This document shows positions 45,852 through 58,801 of a stretch of DNA of 64,000 bases, piece after piece. The notes below the pieces were generated by a model. It ran no database searches. It saw nothing but the letters and a program-made list of their open reading frames with translations, and was not told the origin of the DNA. A program made the translations under genes and the position numbers. This stretch comes from Collybiopsis luxurians FD-317 M1 (Eukaryota; Basidiomycota; Agaricomycetes; Agaricales; Omphalotaceae): assembly GCA_000827265.1 (NCBI GenBank), contig KN834750.1, positions 1,465,297 to 1,529,296 on the forward strand, read 5' to 3'. Position 1 is the stretch's first letter. Each line of letters begins with the position of its first letter.

Positions 45852-48800
45852 CTAGTTCGCGTTCTCGCGGTTCTCAGCTTTTTCTTTGCCTTTACTCTCG
45901 CGGCCCGCCGTCTGTGGAAGCAATCTTCCGTGGCCGTCGAGGCCAAAGAGTGCCGCCAGTTGCTTGACCGTCATCTCTGCCATCACGATCATCAGAATGC
46001 AAGAATTAAATTCATGCACAAAATACTCACTGGAAATTTTCTTCGCGTTTCCTTCGCCGAGGCTTCCATCTGCAAGAGTTTGCTAAATAATCAAGTTCGG
46101 TATTAGTACAAGCACAAAGTGGAAGAGCAAAAAGGAAGGACCTTTCGTTCTTGCATGGCCAAAATACGGTCTTCCACTGTATTCTCGATAACGAGTCTTT
46201 CGACCTTGACAGGCAAAGTTTGACCAAGTCGATGAACCCTGATGAGAAAGATACAGCGCCATAGGGATGGACTTGATGAATCGACATACCGATCAAAAGC
46301 TTGAGCTTCGATTGCCTGGGACCAGGCCAGATCCAGCGAAATAACATTGTTTCCGCGAACCAGGTTCAAGCCGACGCCTGACATCGCGAGGGAAGTCAGA
46401 TGCGCCCTCAACTGATGAAAGATGTACGTACCGCCACACTTTAGCGACATCAACATGATACGGGCTTTATCTTTCGACATGAACGAGCGCACAGAGGCGT
46501 CGCGCTTTTTGCGATTCATATCACCTTGATATTTCACGTGAAGGATGTCATGTTCTCCCAAGTACTGGGATACTAGAGACAAGCACGATGTCCACTGGGA
46601 AACAACCAAGATCTAGGGTGAATCCAAGTAAGCATTTCTTTACCAGTACAAAAAACAAATCAAAGGCACCTTTTCGTTCGGTCGCTCCTCGAAGAGCCTA
46701 CGGATATGCTCTATCATCCATTTCATCTTTGTAGAAGGCAAGAATCGAGGAAGGAGTTTGATGGCCTCAGGAGAAAGTTTCTTCGCTTTACTCTTTCCGA
46801 AAAGAATCTCCTTTTCCTCCTCTTCCTCTTCGTCGGAGTCAAGAATGACAATTGCCTTGCGCTTGCCAAGACGTTTCTTCAAGGCCTTGCGAGCATCTTT
46901 CTCTTCGTCGTCCTCGTCACTCTGCACTATAAAGTCGCTCATATCGTGGTCATCATCCTCCGATTCTGATTCCTCGGTCTGGATAGCATCGACGTCGATT
47001 ATATCTTCGTCATCTGAGCCTAAGATGATGGGGTGCCCGGCTTTCTTCTTCGGCTTAGACTTCCTTTTACCCTTCCCCTTGCTCGTGACAGTGGCGTCTT
47101 CCATTTCAACGTCCGAATCGACGCGTTCGCCGGTTCCATCAACTTCCATCAACTCTTCATCAGTCGGCATAAACGCCGCTTGTTCGAACAAAAGATTCCT
47201 GGAAATGGGGTTTCGACAAACTGGGCCTAGATAAAAACTCTTTAGTGTGTGACCTACAATGAGGGAAAGACATTTCACTTACAGGGACGTTCATCTTGTT
47301 TGTATTGCGCAGGCTCATCGTGCGTCGGCTCGGCGAGAGGCGCATTCAAGACGTCCTTTATGCAGTCGTGGCAGTAGTTGTGCTGGCATGCAGTGATAAC
47401 TGGATTCGAGAAGTTGTCGTAGCAGATAGGACACCTTCAAAGAAGGGCTAAGAGTATGGAAACATTGGAAGAAATGAAAAACCCACTCTTCGGTTTCTAT
47501 CGTGGCATCTTGGGACTCTTTCTCGGCCCTCATTCTTGACAAGGCTTGCTCAAGAAACTTGGCTTTGAGTTTGCGAACGAACTCGTCCGAGACCAAATCG
47601 CGAGCCCTCTTGAGAACCTTGCCGGCGTCATCGACTTCATCGGCAGCGACAAATGCTACACCCTCCTCTTGGATGAGGGAGGGATGAACGCAGCACTGAC
47701 GAAGTCGCAACAAGAGCACGAGAACAGTAGAATAATTTCTAAAGTCGCTAAATCGCAACAGTCGGAGGAAAAGATTCAGACGCAAACTTACTTGAGCACG
47801 GTACCGGCTTTCAGGAACCGATTAAACTGCGTCTGCATGCGCTTTTCGACCTGACGAAACGATCTTCATGAGCAAGATGATTGTCAAGTAACAGTACGTG
47901 TATCATGATTACCGCGTCGTAGATCTCCCGCTCTTCCTCCGAGAATTCCAAACGCTGCAATGTAATATCTTTCGGAGGAAGTTCGATCAAGATCTTGCCA
48001 TCTAGTTTCGAGTCCTTTTTTCGTCGAAGCATGAACGTGTTCAAGATGGCTTGAAGGCGGGTTATCGCAAGTTGGGCTGCACGCATACAATCAAAACACG
48101 GTTGCAGTAAACCAATATGACACTGACGATTCTTTTTTTCCAAACGACTGATATGAGGATGAAAGTGCTGAAAATCGTGCCAAGGAGTGATTCGGAGGAA
48201 ACGAATGATGCCATAGGAGTCCTAGAGTGAAACAAAATGTCAGGAAATGAAGACTAGCAGAATAAACAGCCTCAAGGGCGGACTTGCCAAAAGGCTATTT
48301 ATAATGGGGGTACCGGTTAGACACCAGCGATACTGTGCATTGAGAGCCGTAACGGCACGAGATGCCCCTGTAAAGGTTCAATCAGTTTATCGGATTTAAG
48401 AAGAAACATCAAAACTTGCGGGTCATCTTATTTCTGATATTCTGTGCCTCATCGAGCACAACTCGGTAGAACTAGAAGTCGAGGGAGCTTAAGACCTAAT
48501 TAGATGAATTCAAATTACTAACCTCTACTTGAAAAAGAAGACCATCTATTGAGCGTATAACTGAGTTATCGAAAAATTCAATAGTCGAAATGAAACTCAC
48601 TCTCTTTCTTTTTCTTCTTCGACTTGAGGTTTCCATCATTGTCGGAGTCGGAGACGATAAAATCCTCTCCTTTTGCCTTCGCCTTGGCTTTCTTCTTTTT
48701 CTTCTTTTCCTCCCCCTCAATATCTAGCCATTCAAGAGCCATAGTCTATATATAGAGAAACCCGAGTGATAAATCATCAAGCCAGGCAAGAGTGGCCGGA

Positions 48801-50780
48801 GTGCGAACCTGGAATGTCGTCAATACGACATCGTATTTGAGCAAATCGTCAGCTTTTTTGGGCTTGTTCGGGCCTGAAGAAGTGGGATTTTTCAATATGA
48901 ATCACGGATCATAGGACACGGAACGGTTGTACGAACCATGATAAATATAACATTTCAAGTTCACATTCGTCTTGAGCTCCAGCTCCTGCTTCCACTGATC
49001 TAAGAGGGCAGTGGGGGCGAGAATCAACGTCGTCTTGCACTTGGGATCTTGGGATCGATTCATCATCATCATAGCGATCCTTAAAACCGTAAATCAGCTC
49101 TAAGAACTCTCGCGTGCAGTTAAAAACTTGACATACAACTGAACAGTCTGCAAAGCACGAACGAAGAAAAAGAATACGAGTAAATACCAAAATGACATTG
49201 CGGCAAGAACAATTTACCTTGCCCAATCCCATCTCGTCTGCCAACGTACCGCCACGAATAGAACTGCGTTCCTTGTCAAGCATCCAGGCTACGCCTATGG
49301 CCTGGTGTGCCATCAGTGCAATTTCCATGCCTGGCAAAGGTGTGTACAGTGAAGGAAGACCGAGCGCCTTCAATGCCTGATCGACTGTAGCATTGTGGTC
49401 AAAAGTCGCAGCATTCCCGGCTTCGACGAGAAATTTCTCGATACTAAATTATAAAAGTGATTGGTCGATATGGGATAACTTTCGTCGAAAATACGACTTA
49501 CTCGTCAGCTCTAGCAACGGGTCCTTGAAAAGTGTCCCTTCCTCGACCGCGGAAGTTTCCTTCTTGATCGTATTTTCCCTCGTCAAACATCATCGGCGCA
49601 ACGTTTGGGATGTAAGTTCCAGCATACTGTGTAGCAATCGTGTTGGCTGCGTAGGTATCACTGGTCTCAAAACGCATTGCATAGTCTCCATCCAAACTAG
49701 CATTCCCGAGTGAGAGTTGATGCGCCTGAGGGTTACTTGGACCAGCAACGGCATCTATATGCGGGTAAAAGGGCCAAGCTGAAGCGGATTCTGATTGAGT
49801 AGGAATCACAGGCAGATTAATTTGAGCAGGCACAGGTTCGGGTTTAGCTGGGATCACAGGCGTTAGTGTCCAAGCGACCGGCTCGGACTTCATGTGGACC
49901 ATTGGTGAAGGTGGAATTCGGGCAGGAAAAGGCTCCGCCTTGGGGACAACATGTCTACTGACATCCGAAAAGAAATCGAGCGACTCCGACTTGAGAGAGG
50001 TGTACCATGGAAGTCTACTCGGCCCTGCCTCGATTGGGGCAGGACTGTTAGACGAGGATGAAACGCCGTCCCATTCAGCTTTCATCCATGATGAAGACCT
50101 CTTCACAGGGGACATTACTGGCAGCGAGCCCTTCAGATCGTCCTTGAGAAATCGTAAAGTTGCAATTTCATCGCTCATTCGCTGGATACGTGTTTTGTCT
50201 GACGTGGTGCGATCGTCCTTGCGTAGGGCTCTATCGAGAAGTTCTTGTTTATGCGAAATCTCTCTTTGCAGTTCCTCGATTTTGGACCGGACGTCGTGGA
50301 GGTCCAATGCAAGATGCGTAGGCGAGGAAGGAACGACCGTGTTCGTGCTAGTTGCTAAAGGAGTTTTAGGTGTCGGCTCCTTCTTGAGCCTCTTCGCGGG
50401 GTGTGGCAAGTTAACAATAGGCGATGAGCTCTCCGTTTGGTCTGGGCTTGCGGACCTTTTACGGGCAGGCGATGACGACGAAAATCTGGGTAGGGGAGAA
50501 GTGTCGGAATCCGAAGAAATTAAGGTTGGTGCAGCGTTAGTATTGATGATCAGTTGTTGGCTGGTCCGTCTATTCTGGGAAGGACGCAACGGTAAAGCGC
50601 TAATCTGCCTAACATCAGGGGACGAAGGGAGCACTGGCTGCGCGTCTCGAGTAGTACGAAGATCAACCGCGGACGGCTCTTTCTTGATGAGTCTCCCGGT
50701 CCTTGGAATGGGCTATGATCCAAACGGTCAAGATTGGTACGAGGAAAGAGGATTGTGACATACCGCGCTAGATGAGCCAT
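45852..50780 (-). CDS. SNF2-family helicase with inserted RING finger (Uls1/Rad16 type)
   Basis: DNA translocase and probable ubiquitin ligase. Starts MAHLAR then TGRLIKKEPSAVDL; the first 400 residues are disordered with several psi-K-x-E sites (IKKEP, LKKEP, PKAEP, MKSEP). Helicase lobe 1 has LMAHQAIGVAWMLDKE, GGTLADEMGLGKTVQ (Walker A), TLILAPTALLDQWKQEL and FYRVVLDEAQNIRNK (DEAQ box), with a Lys/Glu insert. Then WCLTGTPIINSL and FMLRRKKDSKL. The RING is CPICYDNFSNPVITACQHNY then CHDCI and CPVC. An acidic stretch holds PIILGSDDEDIIDVD and AIVILDSDEEEEE, SUMO-interacting-like motifs. Lobe 2 has ILVVSQWTSCLSLV, DMNRKKRDASVRSF, LMSLKCGGVGLNLV and VHRLGQTLPVKVERLVIEN. About 14 introns; no HIRAN domain seen. 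Uls1 (SUMO-targeted ligase) is the closest reading. Confidence 0.9.
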
Positions 50781-51083
50781 TGCTGTGAGCTCTTACACGT
50801 GCCAAACGATTGCGACTATGGGTCGGATGTTGAGTGATATGGGCCTATCGCAACTGTTAAATCAGTGGAGTCTACAACAGACGCGTAAAAAAATTATATA
50901 CCCGATAGGCAGTAAGCGACCCAATTCCGATGCTCTTTCCGCCATCGGAAAGTTTCGAGTTGGACTGAAGGGGAATATCGACCATACAGCCGTTTTCGAG
51001 GCAAGTAAGTTTGCCGACTATATAGAAATGCTGTATCAGTAAAGATGTGTAAAAAGACGCGTTATTGCGACGTACATCCTTGG

Positions 51084-51363
51084 TTAGGCTGGGGCGTAAG
51101 CTTGAACTGGTATAGGGGTCATCAATTTCGACATGTCAAATGATTCAGAATGAATTGGACTGACATTAGTGTCATTAGGATAAATGGCAAGATGGTTTGA
51201 TAGCTCTTCAAGATACTGTTCCGGGATGAGCGCGTGCTTCAAAAGATGTTGAGAAAGACGCGCAAAATAAATTAAAAATCAGTGAAACGACGTACAGATG
51301 CAGTCTCTGGAAGGCCCAAGTGGATTTTGGCTAGTTTGCGCGGTGGATTAGGGCTGGACATGG
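51084..51363 (-). CDS. Possible small protein, about 70 aa
   Basis: An ATG at 51361-51363 starts MSSPNPPRKLAKIHLGLPET, spliced at GTACGT to an acceptor ending TTTTGAAG, then HALIPEQYLEELSNHLAIYP and a stop at 51084. Phases agree. The protein is soluble, with a helical middle and a Pro-rich end. I recognise no family. It lies in tandem with the SNF2 gene, 300 bp upstream of its start, and could instead be a 5' leader exon. Confidence is low because it is short and has only one junction. Confidence 0.35.
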
Positions 51364-52747
51364 TGGTTAAGAGAAAGGGACGGCTTTGGAGGGTCAAAGG
51401 GCTTTTATGACTGAAACCGAATTGCCATGCGACGCGACAGACAAAAAGTTTAGTCACGTGATTTCAAACGCGACTGTTTCCTCTGAATCATCGATGAGCC
51501 TACTGGCGCTGGTAATTCCCCAAATGCGAGCTACACGGCGTCCCCCTTCCAGTGCTACACAGATCGACGGTGTATATAACTCATTTACTCTGCTTCTCCA
51601 GCTGTCGACGCGACCTACGACGCGCACGACGCGTCCAGTGGCGTTTGCGTTACAGCATGAGTGGCTGTTGACTACATTGGCGAAAGGTTAACAAAGTCGC
51701 ATCGAGTCTGCTTTCATCGGTAATCACCTGTTGTCTTATCGGCAACCAGTGCCCCTTCGTTTACACATCCCACTCGTTTTTACCTCGTGGATTCAAAGGG
51801 TATACAAGGCACCTTATCGTCCTACTCCTTCTTTGTCTTCTCTGCGCCATGGTAAATAATTCCAGCTTCAATATCCGAGGTCTTGTGTTCATGAGTGCGC
51901 AGTGATAGGCCTTTGTTCTTGAATATGTCACAGTAATCAGACAGATTTCGGTCCTATCAAGTCGTCTCATGCACTGGCACTGGACCCAACATGTGCAGTC
52001 TGCTATGCAACTTCGTGCTACGCCGCAGTCCAAGCCATCCAACCAAACCGCAAATTCATGGAAGCCATTATGCACAACCATCGACCTGAAAAGTCCCGGC
52101 GAATACATCCCATTAGGAGCATCCACTTTTTACTTGTAAAAGAAATACAGAAAGAGTTGATATTGAGATGAATTAACCAAGTAAGTACATCTTCGCGATC
52201 GGATTTAACAGCTATTGATACACTTCACATCGGCTAAGGGAGATGAAAGTCCTCACAAAGCGGTGAAAAAGGAATCGTTGGACGCGTAAAAAACCGCATT
52301 GGACACAGAGTAAGAGCCGAACGGGCTCGCACGACGCACAGGCATTCCTTCCCCTCAGCCCTAAATGATCACGTGACTGACATCTGGGCTGCGGGTTTCC
52401 GCTTCATATAGCAAGTCTTATCACGATGAAGCTAAATTGACCTTTCCCAGAGCCCATTCTGACTTTACACTACGCATACGCAGTCGAGCTAACCGATTTC
52501 TGGCTAAATACGGACAGAAGAGGCCAACAGAAATTCAAGAAATAACTGTCCAATTCAAACTTGGTTCGTCGCCCGGCTGACCGTACACGAGGCGTTCCTA
52601 ACTTTATACTGTGCCACAGTAGTTCCCATCTCAAAAAATTTTAAACGCCCCGAGTCATATCCTTTAATTTCTCCGCTTCCCCTCTGCCCACCCATTATTT
52701 AACGCGCACACAGTTGCGCAGACTAGCTCGTGCTTATCTCTTCTTCG
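51364..52747. other. intergenic, with one possible short transcript
   Basis: At 51849 an ATG followed at once by GTAAAT could be a start-codon exon, spliced near 51942 into a segment open to about 52140 in two frames. Only RNA data could decide. The rest, 52180-52747, shows no gene. Confidence 0.35.
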
Positions 52748-55700
52748 ATGTTTGGTATCTCTAAACGTTCGCCACCGGCGCGAGCACCGACTCGGTCAGA
52801 GCAGGTGCGCACACTTTGGGTCGAGTTCGAAGTGTGGCACACCGCGCGTCACGACGAAATCGAAAGCAAGATACAAGCAGCTCTAAAGGAACTAGAACAA
52901 AAGTGGCGCTCAACAAAATCTCGTCGACAAAAAAAGGATCCAAAGGAACTCGAGGAGCAAAAAACCAAAACACGACTAGAGTTGGAAAAGACTCTGGACG
53001 GTAATATGATTAGACAGGAATGGGACAAAAGGCTCAGAGATGCTGGATTACAAAGCGAGGATTGGATAGATATGACCGAGGAGGAGCAACGTAAAGTCGA
53101 GATGATACTCGGCGCAGATCTCGAGCTTGAAGAAGTCGAGGAAGCGCCGCGCATCTCTGAGACGTATGCGGTGGTCGATCCGACCTCGTTCCATCTCGCT
53201 GACAATTGGATGGAAGTGGTATGTATCTATTTTCTGTTCATCATCATCTATTCATATCTATCGTTTAGAAGCAAACCCTGCGAAGCGATGACCAGTTATC
53301 TTTAGAAGCTTCCACAGCTAGTTCCATATCATCCACGTCCGACCTCTGGAGCACACCGGTCTATCCTTCATGGTCATCTGAAGCCTCTCGTTCATCAGCT
53401 CAGAGTTCCCAGGCTAGTTCTCCGGAATGGCAAACAAAGTACTTGGCTTCGGACACTTCTTCATCTTCTTCGCACCCGTCTACCTCCGCCTCCTCCCAAT
53501 CCCGACCAAAATCACACGGACAATACATCGGTCCTCAGCTAGCCTCCGACTCGGAAGCTGATGACGATGAGGCGTCATTCGAAAAATTCAAGCTCTCCAC
53601 TCGAATCAAAAAAATCCGAGAGTTCCACGAGGAGGCTGCGGAGGCTGACATTCGCCTCACCCTCGACCTCGATGAAGCTCGGCGGAAAAAGAGCTGGTCC
53701 AAGGATGAAGAGGCCCAACGTGTTCGAGCACACGAGGCCGATATGTTCGCATTGCGGGAGCGAAAAGAAAGCGAAAGGAAAGCTGACGTCGACGCGGAGA
53801 GAACAAAACGAAGAGCGGAGCTAAGGCCGCAACTTCCAACGGAACAAGATTTCGACTCCAAAGCACAGAAATTTCTCAAAGATTTTCACTTTAGCCTCGA
53901 ACGGGATGTTCCTATCGCTTCTGAAACTCCAACAATTCGCCAATCCGCCTTTCCTCGCACGCGAAAGCAATCCCTCCAGCATCTACATCAGCAGGATTGG
54001 GCTGAGTCTGGAAACGACACGCCTACGCCTACTACGCGATCTTCCGGATGGTCCTTTAAAAAAGAGAAGAGCGCGTTGTCCGGGTCTGGTGTTGGTGCCT
54101 CCCATTTCGGCGACGCTCCGCCACTGAAGAGACTTGCGACCGCACCTGCAGCTGTAGCCTCGGCATCGAAAACTGTTTTGCCGCATTCGTCATCTGTGGA
54201 GGAAGAAGAATATTCCATCAAGGTTTCCAAAGACCAGATTGATACGGCCTTGCCCCAATCCAAGAAAGCCGCACAAACAGCGACCCCTGTCTCCGGTGTA
54301 TCAGTCCCGGTTCCAATTTCCATTAGCAAGAAATCGAAAAAGGAAAAGGCTAAAGCAGGGAAGAAGGTAGCTGCTCCTGGTATAGAGAGGACGGACAGCA
54401 GCGAAGAAACTCCACAGCGTGCGGATGACACGAGCCCGAAAATACCTGGTCATTGGGGCTGGGGAGAGAATCCCAGCCACGCGTCGTCGTCGACCGCTGA
54501 GGCGTCATCACCTTGGGCTGGGTTTTCATCTTCTTTTACTCCGACTCCTTCGACGTTGTCATCATCCACCGTTGCTTCCTCCTCTTCTCATCCACTTTAT
54601 ACCACCCATACCCCTACTCCCGCAGCTTCCACCAGTACCCTTAGCTTCGCTCCCGCACCCACTGCGACATTGGCCACCGCCGCTCCGCATACATCGCAAG
54701 TTCCCGACAATCGTCGAGTATGGATTCCTCCAGCAGCTCTCGAGGCCAATCTGAACAACAAAAATCGTGACATCAAGGCGAAACATTTGGAAGTTCCAAT
54801 TCCAGTTCAGAAGTCTGTTTCGGGGCCTTCAGCAGGTTCTGCACAGGGAAAACTTCCAAGTACATCGAATGCCTTGTTCGACGTTCCAACCCAAATCCAG
54901 AAGTCGGTTTCTGGACCTTCGGAGTTTGGGGCCAAGATCGGCGTCACTACGGAAGGGAGTCGGGGAGGCCAAACCCAAGCGAAGCCTACAGAAAATGGTC
55001 GGGAGGTACACGAACCTCTGACAAATGGCGTAACCCCGGGATCCTCATCATCTAAACCTGCCTCTGCTGCACCAGCAAAAGCACCAGTAGCGAAACCGGC
55101 TATCGTCGTTGCTCCCCCACTCACCAAATCTTCTTCCTCCTCATCCACATCTTCCAAAAAGAAGTCAAAGGGGAAGAAAAAGGTGACCATTGAAGAGGCT
55201 CAGGATGAAGAACTGGGTTTGAGTGATGAAGACAAGGCAAGGGGTATTGAACGACTACCTGTTGATTACAGGTACATCATGGAATCTGTCGAAGAACCGA
55301 AGGCTCCCAAGCCGGTTGTATCTGAACCTCAGGCACAAGAGATGTTCAGAGGGGTCTTCGAGTACGGAGACAAGGATAGCTCGCCTATTCCTGCCGCATC
55401 CATGACCTCGGACAATCCATCCCGCTTTCAGCCAGCTCGGCAGCAGCACGATACTTGGGTTCCTCCCGCCCCTGCCCCCGCCCCTGCCTCAACTTCCTCG
55501 TCTACCTCTTCATCAACTTTGGGCCCGAACGATCGTAGCCGCTGGGTTCCGGGAACGACCGATTCAACAAAAAAGCAGGAGAAACAGGAGAAGAAAGTGC
55601 GATGGACACAGAGCGCGTACGCATATGATGCTCCTGAACCGAAGTCGGAAGTCGAAGATGTGTTCTTGTCTGCACTAGACTCTCTAGAGGCTGTTATTCG

Positions 55701-55902
55701 AGGTGAAGCAGTTGACGCCGTCCCTAGCGGCGTTGCGAGCAGCGGTCCAGGGGTTGAGTCGGGGAGATGGGGTATGAAGAACAAGAAGGCTCAGAGCAAA
55801 GGTAGGGCGGCAGTGGAGAATTCGGATGAGCGTCTCTGGCAACATACACTTTCTTCTCTGGGAAGAGGAGGAAGCAACATTTCTGCTACATCGGTGATAT
55901 GA
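52748..55902 (+). CDS. 1034-aa disordered protein with helical, charged N-terminal half
   Basis: Exon 1 is 52748-53218 and exon 2 is 53269-55902, with a 50-bp GT-AG intron in phase. No known domain is recognised. Residues 10-140 look helical and highly charged: VRTLWVEFEVWHTARHDEIE, then KIQAALKELEQKWRSTKSRR and DWIDMTEEEQRKVEMILGAD. Residues about 245-350 form a second charged helical block (SFEKFKLSTRIKKIREFHEE, then AHEADMFALRERKESERK), likely coiled coil. The remainder is Ser/Pro/Ala/Thr-rich. The motif QKSVSGPS occurs twice about 30-40 residues apart, at about 54811 and 54898. Lys/Ser runs (SSTSSKKKSKGKKK) precede an acidic segment EEAQDEELGLSDEDKARG then IERLPVDYRYIMESVEEPKA. Role unknown; the layout suggests a scaffold or nuclear protein. 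Confidence 0.75.
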
Positions 55903-56547
55903 TTTATGATGATAAATATGTTTCTTACCAGACTTTGAGACGACGATGCATAGATGATGAGTGTTATATTCTACGTATAATGTAATGGACCGTACGGTCG
56001 TGTTCACGCTTTCTTTCTTGCTGGTTCAGTTATGTATTGTATGTATGTCCTACTTATATTTTTGGACATTTCCTTTTCTTTTCGCTTTCATACTCTCTAT
56101 TGCTGCTCGCTTGCTGTCTTGCTATGATGTGTAATGAAACAGATTTTACATTACTGGTGGGATCTAGTAATCTCCTTTCCTTGCTCAAATATCGCCCTCA
56201 CAGCTCAAAATCTTGCGCTCCTTCAAACAACTTGCTCTACCGACGTTTGACCGACAATCTGGTGATGTATTACGTATCGAAGCGCTTCCATTTGCACACG
56301 TCCATCTTGGCACAAGCTTCCTTCTGGTCATGATGCTCGATAATGGGGTTCTTCCGAGCACAGTTGAAGGGGAAAAGCTTCCATACAGGAAACATACACA
56401 TGTAAAAACTCCATTGGTTGGAAATTGCACAGGTCATAAATGCGTAAAGATGCCTAGTGATACAAATGCAATGCAAAGAGAAAAACATGATTTAAACGAA
56501 TATTGGGCAGAGAAGAGCGAATGAAAAATCGAACGAAACATCTGTCT
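55903..56547. other. convergent intergenic region
   Basis: Between two convergent genes. Contains only small ORFs without features. No repeat seen. Confidence 0.4.
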
Positions 56548-57628
56548 TCACCGAGTTAATACCCAGAAGACCAATACCAATGCTACGAGCGTCAACACTT
56601 TCCCTATGATTTTCGAAATCAGAGCGAGGGCTGTGCGCTCATTATCACCCACTATTTCCGAGCCTAAAGACTGATCCCATGGGGTTAGAACCATTTGTTG
56701 ATTCTGCGCTTGGGAGGACGGATTGGCCAACGCTGATGATTGCGTGATCTCAGATGCGGAAGGCGGCTCCTGATATAAAGTGTGATATTTCATCCAGTTT
56801 TCTGAAGCATGATAGATATCAGGTGGAGGAACTTCTGATGTTTCTAGCGATGGGTCATCCAAGAAATGCAGGACAACCTTCGAGAAGAAACTCCAGAGAT
56901 GGAATGAATCGGCATTGACAGTTTTCCCTGCTCGTAGAGACCTGTCATTATCGTCCTGTTCTGAATTTGGGTCCATGGATGAAGAATTCGAACGTGATGA
57001 GAACGACGAAGAAGAGGAAGAAGACCGAGATCTTGTCGTTGTCTCGCCCTTTAACAACAAAGATGGCCTCGTACGCTGGGAGGGCGAAGTAGGAGACGCG
57101 GGAGATGCGAGGGAGATAACGCCTGTATCTGGGTGACAGTATGCGGAACACCAAGGACATCGATTTGACGATCCTGCAAGCCACTGACATTCATAATGTT
57201 AGATGTGATGGAGCTGATATGAAATCAAACGCACGTCGTGGAGATGAGCCTCGCAAAACAGCTTCCCGCAACATTGTGTTCGAGCCGGCCGCAAAGCTAT
57301 GTCATAGCTACAGAGAGATTTAACTCGACGGGTAGAAGACGGTGTTTAGATGGGAAACGGACCATATCATACAATCACGATCCACACCAACTTTCCTCGC
57401 CTCCTGTTTCGACCTTCGTCCCTCCAATGACTGTAACCTCGACCTCGATATAGATCCTAGCGTCCAGGTCTTGGATCCAGGCACATATTTGGGAGTAGCA
57501 GCCAGCGATTCAGTTCCAAGATTCAGGCCAGGGAAGTCGTATTGCTCGATATCTTCTAGAATTGTTGACAGTTGGAAGGATCGCGTTGGTAACGAGGCCG
57601 AACGAGTTGGCGGTTGCAGTGAGGACAT
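56548..57628 (-). CDS. Tail-anchored RING-type zinc-finger protein
   Basis: Probable membrane-bound E3 ubiquitin ligase. Starts MSSLQPPTRSASLPTRS; an unstructured N-terminus with YDFPGLNLGTESLAATP precedes the finger. Splicing across TG/C and then at HLHD gives CMICYDIALRP, then TQCCGKLFCEAHLHDWL and NRCPWC. The order C-x2-C, C-C-x4-C-x3-H, C-x2-C fits a RING finger. A Ser-rich acidic linker follows (SSFSSRSNSSSMDPNSEQ), then VNADSFHLWSFFSKVVLHFL. The C-terminus is one hydrophobic helix, ALALISKIIGKVLTLVALVL then VFWVLTR, with nothing beyond, the pattern of a tail anchor. About three exons. Location in ER or outer mitochondrial membrane is inferred; the Lys before and Arg after the helix are compatible with either. 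Confidence 0.75.
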
Positions 57629-58801
57629 GGGAGTGTGAAGCAAAAACATACAGAAAAAGATAAGCCTACAGCAGAACAATTGCGGTGAAATCGACAAACA
57701 CGGACCTTGTCGTAGGTCCTCTTCACAATCAAATCTATCCGGATATAACTCACGGAGGGAAACGCCCAATTCATTGCGATTCTGCATCGATTCGATTATC
57801 TCCCCGGCAGAGAAACAAAAGCACAATACGATGGTCGAGGGAAATCAAAAATAGGGCTCGGAGAATTCACAATTAGCGTATAAAAGACAAAAAACTACAA
57901 TGTTTCCAAAAAGGTGGCGCTGGTCAGCTGCGACAGTTAGAATTGAAACACCTGTTTCATATGAAAATTGAATTCCTTACCTGGCTCTCTTGGCGGACCC
58001 GCCGTGGTGCCTGAACTCGTCAGCTCTGGCCTTCAGGTTTCCGGTGTCGCTGAGAATTACGTTCCGTACGAGTCGTAAGCAGTAAACAGCCTCGAACTGG
58101 GCTGTTGGGCTCTGTCGTCCGAACACTGCTGAGTGGTCGGCACCTCGCTCCGAACTTTATCCAGGCATCCTGTCATGAATACTTCCGCACAACGGCCTCC
58201 TATTCAGAATTGAGAAAGTTGGGACCGAGAATGCGATTCCGCGTAATCTCCTGGGCTCCTTGCAACGAGGAAAAATGGCAGAACATTGTTATGTGTCTCG
58301 CGACATGATACTTGATGATATTTCACACGAAGGAGCGCGCTAGTGTGCTAAGAAGCACGAAAATATCTGCAGCAGACCTCGTAAACGACCAACTAGGAAG
58401 CTGAAATATCGTAATTAGATCAGTCATCGGAGCTACAGGATAACATACTTTCTTCCGTCCACTCTGACAAAGTACCGGTTTTCGCCTGCCTCTATGCGAC
58501 GCGAAATGTTCCTTTGAGGCTGGAACTGTATTACATATTAACTACAGAAAGCTGAAGCAAAATCCTCGAATATATGTTGAATGTATATCAGAGCGGGAGC
58601 GGTGAGTGAAGGCTTGGTAAAACTGAATGAGAGTATTCCGACCAGTCTGTGAATGATAAACAGAGAAATTGTGGCCTGGAGGTTGTGGTTTAAAAGTAAA
58701 CCTTGAAATTCGAATGAGGCCACTTTGAAAATTCAGGCTTATGACGTGACATCAAATATTTTCAGCTTTGGCATTTTGCCGCCCATAAATTGTTTTCATT
58801 A
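57629..58801. other. intergenic, no gene seen
   Basis: Short ORFs only, including one of 67 codons at 58105 without features. The left end is the promoter of the RING gene. Confidence 0.4.

Noticed and set aside
51761..52126. 121-codon minus-strand ORF
   Set aside because: Composition is not protein-like and it has no recognisable feature; probably a chance frame.
53443..55902. A separate gene starting at 53443
   Set aside because: It has no true ATG there, and the frame continues upstream to a splice acceptor at 53268. It is exon 2 of the gene starting at 52748.
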